A stretch of 45,871 nt of DNA, taken from assembly GCF_019913785.1 (NCBI RefSeq), contig NZ_JAIOHK010000022.1, positions 1-45,871 of the forward strand. Reading direction: 5' to 3'. The translations under genes were made by a program, and so were the position numbers. Below the pieces are notes generated by a model. It had not been told where the DNA came from. It did no database searches and was given only the letters and a program-made list of their open reading frames with translations. Positions 44,272 through 45,871 of the stretch are shown here, piece by piece. This DNA comes from Altibacter sp. GTDB lineage: Bacteria > Bacteroidota > Bacteroidia > Flavobacteriales > Flavobacteriaceae. The stretch's first letter is position 1. Every line of letters starts with the position of its first letter.

Positions 44272-45291
44272 ATGATTGATACTATAAAAAAACACATTGC
44301 CGAAGTAGAAGCCTTTGCCACCACAAAGACTGAAGAAATAGAACAATTCCGAATTAAATATTTGGGAAAGAAAGGCCTGCTGAATGAATTTTTTGCCGAA
44401 TTTAAAAGTGTCCCGAACGGTCAAAAGAAGGAATTTGGACAGGTGGTCAACCAACTTAAAAATGCGGCACAGGATAAGGTGAATGCGCTAAAAGCCAAGT
44501 TGGAGGCTTCGGAAGAATCCAAAGGTAGCTATGGTGATCTTTCGCGACCGGGAGCACCTATTGCGCTAGGAGCTCGACATCCTATTTCCATTGTAAAAAA
44601 TAAGATCATTGACATCTTCTCTCGTATTGGTTTCAATGTTTCTGAAGGTCCTGAGATTGAGGACGATTGGCATAATTTTACGGCTCTGAACCTGCCTGAA
44701 TACCATCCGGCACGCGATATGCAGGATACTTTTTTTATTCAAACAGATCCCGATATTTTACTGCGCACACATACGTCATCGGTACAGGTGCGTTATATGG
44801 AAAACAATAAACCGCCTATTAGAACGATTTCTCCGGGCCGTGTGTATAGAAACGAAGCTATTTCAGCACGATCACATTGCTTTTTTCATCAAGTAGAAGG
44901 GCTGTATGTGGACAAGGGAGTGAGTTTTGCCGACCTTAAGCAAACCCTTCAGTATTTTACTACTGAAATGTTTGGCAAGTCAAAAATTAGATTGCGACCG
45001 TCTTACTTTCCGTTTACAGAGCCTAGTGCCGAAGTTGATGTGTACTGGGGTCTTGAGACCGAAACCGATTATAAAATGACCAAGGGTACCGGTTGGTTAG
45101 AAATTATGGGCTGTGGTATGGTAGATCCCAACGTTTTGGAGAACTGCGGAATAGATTCTTCTGAATATTCCGGCTTTGCCTTTGGCATGGGAATCGATCG
45201 AATAGCGTTACTGCTGCATCAAATTCCGGACATTCGTATGTTTAGCGAAAACGATATTCGCTTTTTGGATCAATTTAAAAGCGCCGATTAG
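44272..45291 (+). CDS. pheS: Phenylalanine-tRNA ligase alpha subunit
   Basis: Charges tRNA-Phe with phenylalanine together with PheT, which is not in the window. I start at the ATG at 44272 (MIDTIKKHIAEVEAF), which matches family N-termini; the ATG at 44266 and TTG at 44263 are in frame. The 340-residue protein has an N-terminal coiled-coil (about 1-85). Class II motifs follow: HPISIVKNKIIDIF, GFNVSEGPEIEDDWHNF, LLRTHTSSVQVRYM, the motif 2 region PGRVYRNEAISARSHCFFHQVEGL, and motif 3 GFAFGMGIDRIALL. It is complete and has typical length. Confidence 0.97.
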   Translation: MIDTIKKHIAEVEAFATTKTEEIEQFRIKYLGKKGLLNEFFAEFKSVPNGQKKEFGQVVNQLKNAAQDKVNALKAKLEASEESKGSYGDLSRPGAPIALGARHPISIVKNKIIDIFSRIGFNVSEGPEIEDDWHNFTALNLPEYHPARDMQDTFFIQTDPDILLRTHTSSVQVRYMENNKPPIRTISPGRVYRNEAISARSHCFFHQVEGLYVDKGVSFADLKQTLQYFTTEMFGKSKIRLRPSYFPFTEPSAEVDVYWGLETETDYKMTKGTGWLEIMGCGMVDPNVLENCGIDSSEYSGFAFGMGIDRIALLLHQIPDIRMFSENDIRFLDQFKSAD

Positions 45292-45302
45292 TATTTCTTC
45301 CT

Positions 45303-45326
45303 ATTTGTCTTCCGAAGGAAACAAAT
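45303..45326 (+). other. Hairpin between pheS and the downstream gene
   Basis: ATTTGT and ACAAAT (45303-45308, 45321-45326) enclose TTCC and GGAA (45310-45313, 45317-45320) with loop GAA and one bulged C. The ten-base-pair stem is not followed by a T run, so it is probably not an intrinsic terminator. It ends 15 bases before the next ATG and might affect translation. Confidence 0.5.
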
Positions 45327-45341
45327 TCAGTTACCAAATTC

Positions 45342-45737
45342 ATGAAAAAAGATATTGAATTTCACGTTGCAAGCAAGGTTTTAATTGTAGCCATTAGAGA
45401 ATGGGATAAAGACTTTCTTTCTCAAAATTGGAATGTGCATCTCTTGAACCAGAGAAAGGATACTATCGAAACCGTTTTGGTGTTAAGCAGGGGGAATAGT
45501 GAAGATCGAAAGACATCGACCCTGCGACATGGATTGGGAAATATGGCTCCAGAAACATCCAATAAAGTCGAACTTATTACCGACGAGGTATTGGGGTTTA
45601 CCAATGAATATTTGGTTACTTTTTTTGCGGAAGGAAAACTATTTGAACGCTCCTTTGTATTTGAGGCCCATTCGATTACTGAAAGCAACTTGGTAAAAAT
45701 ACCGATGCTGGATACAGAAGGAATCGTTGCAGATTGA
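45342..45737 (+). CDS. Uncharacterised small protein downstream of pheS
   Basis: A 131-residue protein of unknown family. It has no signal peptide or membrane helix. The fold looks mixed alpha/beta with alternating strands (EFHVASKVLIVAIREWD, DTIETVLVLSRG, EYLVTFFAEGKLFERSFVFEAHSI). The Ser/Arg-rich middle (SRGNSEDRKTSTLRHG) may be a flexible loop. No enzyme motif is obvious. It starts 50 bases after pheS, with the hairpin between, and the coding pattern looks normal. Function cannot be assigned. Confidence 0.68.
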   Translation: MKKDIEFHVASKVLIVAIREWDKDFLSQNWNVHLLNQRKDTIETVLVLSRGNSEDRKTSTLRHGLGNMAPETSNKVELITDEVLGFTNEYLVTFFAEGKLFERSFVFEAHSITESNLVKIPMLDTEGIVAD

Positions 45738-45779
45738 TATACTGAATTACAGTTATACTATCGATACCTCTCCCTGCCC

Positions 45780-45795
45780 GTAACCTGTAGGTTAC
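45780..45795. repeat. 16-bp palindrome in the 3' intergenic end
   Basis: GTAACCT (45780-45786) and AGGTTAC (45789-45795) are perfect arms around a two-base spacer. It could be an operator for a gene beyond the window or a transcript hairpin. No gene is visible in 45738-45871. Confidence 0.5.
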
Positions 45796-45818
45796 CTTAC
45801 TTATAGGTAGGCTTAAAT

Positions 45819-45838
45819 ACGGGTGAAACACGGGTGAA
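45819..45838. repeat. Tandem 9-bp repeats with 11-bp period
   Basis: ACGGGTGAA occurs at 45819-45827 and 45830-45838. Two copies only, eleven bases apart, about one helical turn; together with the palindrome upstream this suggests regulatory DNA, but the downstream gene is not in the window. Confidence 0.4.
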
Positions 45839-45871
45839 CCTAACTTAAGTGTTACTTATACTAAGCATTTA

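Overview
The window looks like a chromosomal segment of a marine-type flavobacterium (Bacteroidota, probably Flavobacteriaceae). The evidence is: moderate, slightly AT-rich composition; few Shine-Dalgarno sequences; several candidate promoters close to the Bacteroidota -7 consensus TAnnTTTG; many lipoproteins with short lipoboxes; and a complete Bacteroidota-style aerotolerance (bat) operon. No transposase, integrase, phage gene, tRNA, rRNA or CRISPR array was seen. Gene density is high and no gene is visibly broken.

Region by region. (1) 1-2374: the 5' part of dinB (DNA polymerase IV, reverse strand, cut by the window edge), then a forward overlapping trio of a Rossmann NAD(P)-binding protein, a CYTH phosphohydrolase and a lipoprotein with a YciI-like domain. 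(2) 2379-8547, reverse: a tripartite RND efflux operon (GbsR/MarR-type regulator, adaptor, pump, outer-membrane factor), with an inverted repeat inside the predicted promoter. (3) 8660-14186, reverse: beta-mannosidase, GH20 beta-hexosaminidase and CutC, joined by one-base stop/start overlaps. Together they fit trimming of a Man-GlcNAc-GlcNAc glycan. (4) 14223-22167, reverse: penicillin-binding protein 1C and an alpha-2-macroglobulin lipoprotein with a thioester motif, the known bacterial pair. (5) 22168-25463: a short inverted-repeat-bounded intergenic element, a DUF4173-like membrane protein, an ABM-domain protein and a secreted isoaspartyl peptidase/asparaginase. (6) 25664-28443, forward: a CAP-domain lipoprotein, 3-hydroxyanthranilate dioxygenase and an ALDH7-type dehydrogenase, ending in a strong intrinsic terminator. 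(7) 28511-33913, reverse: SDR, VOC protein, Schlafen/AlbA_2 protein, SPFH protein with a GYF-like tail, membrane-anchored double zinc-ribbon protein and PPP-family phosphatase. The SPFH and zinc-ribbon pair resembles the YdjI/YdjG membrane-stress module of Bacillus, but no PspA is present. (8) 34103-43185, forward: moxR, DUF58, a two-TM protein, batA, batB, batC, batD and batE. (9) 43186-45871: cvpA (reverse), then an uncharacterised small gene, pheS, a second uncharacterised small gene, and a repeat-rich 3' end.

Most of the window is core envelope and housekeeping biology. The better leads are regulatory DNA (the palindrome in the efflux promoter, tandem repeats upstream of the CAP gene, the 118-bp element) and gene-context inferences (glycan operon with cutC; PspA-less SPFH/zinc-ribbon cluster). 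I did not find a clearly new system. Functional assignments rest on reading translated motifs by eye, without database searches.
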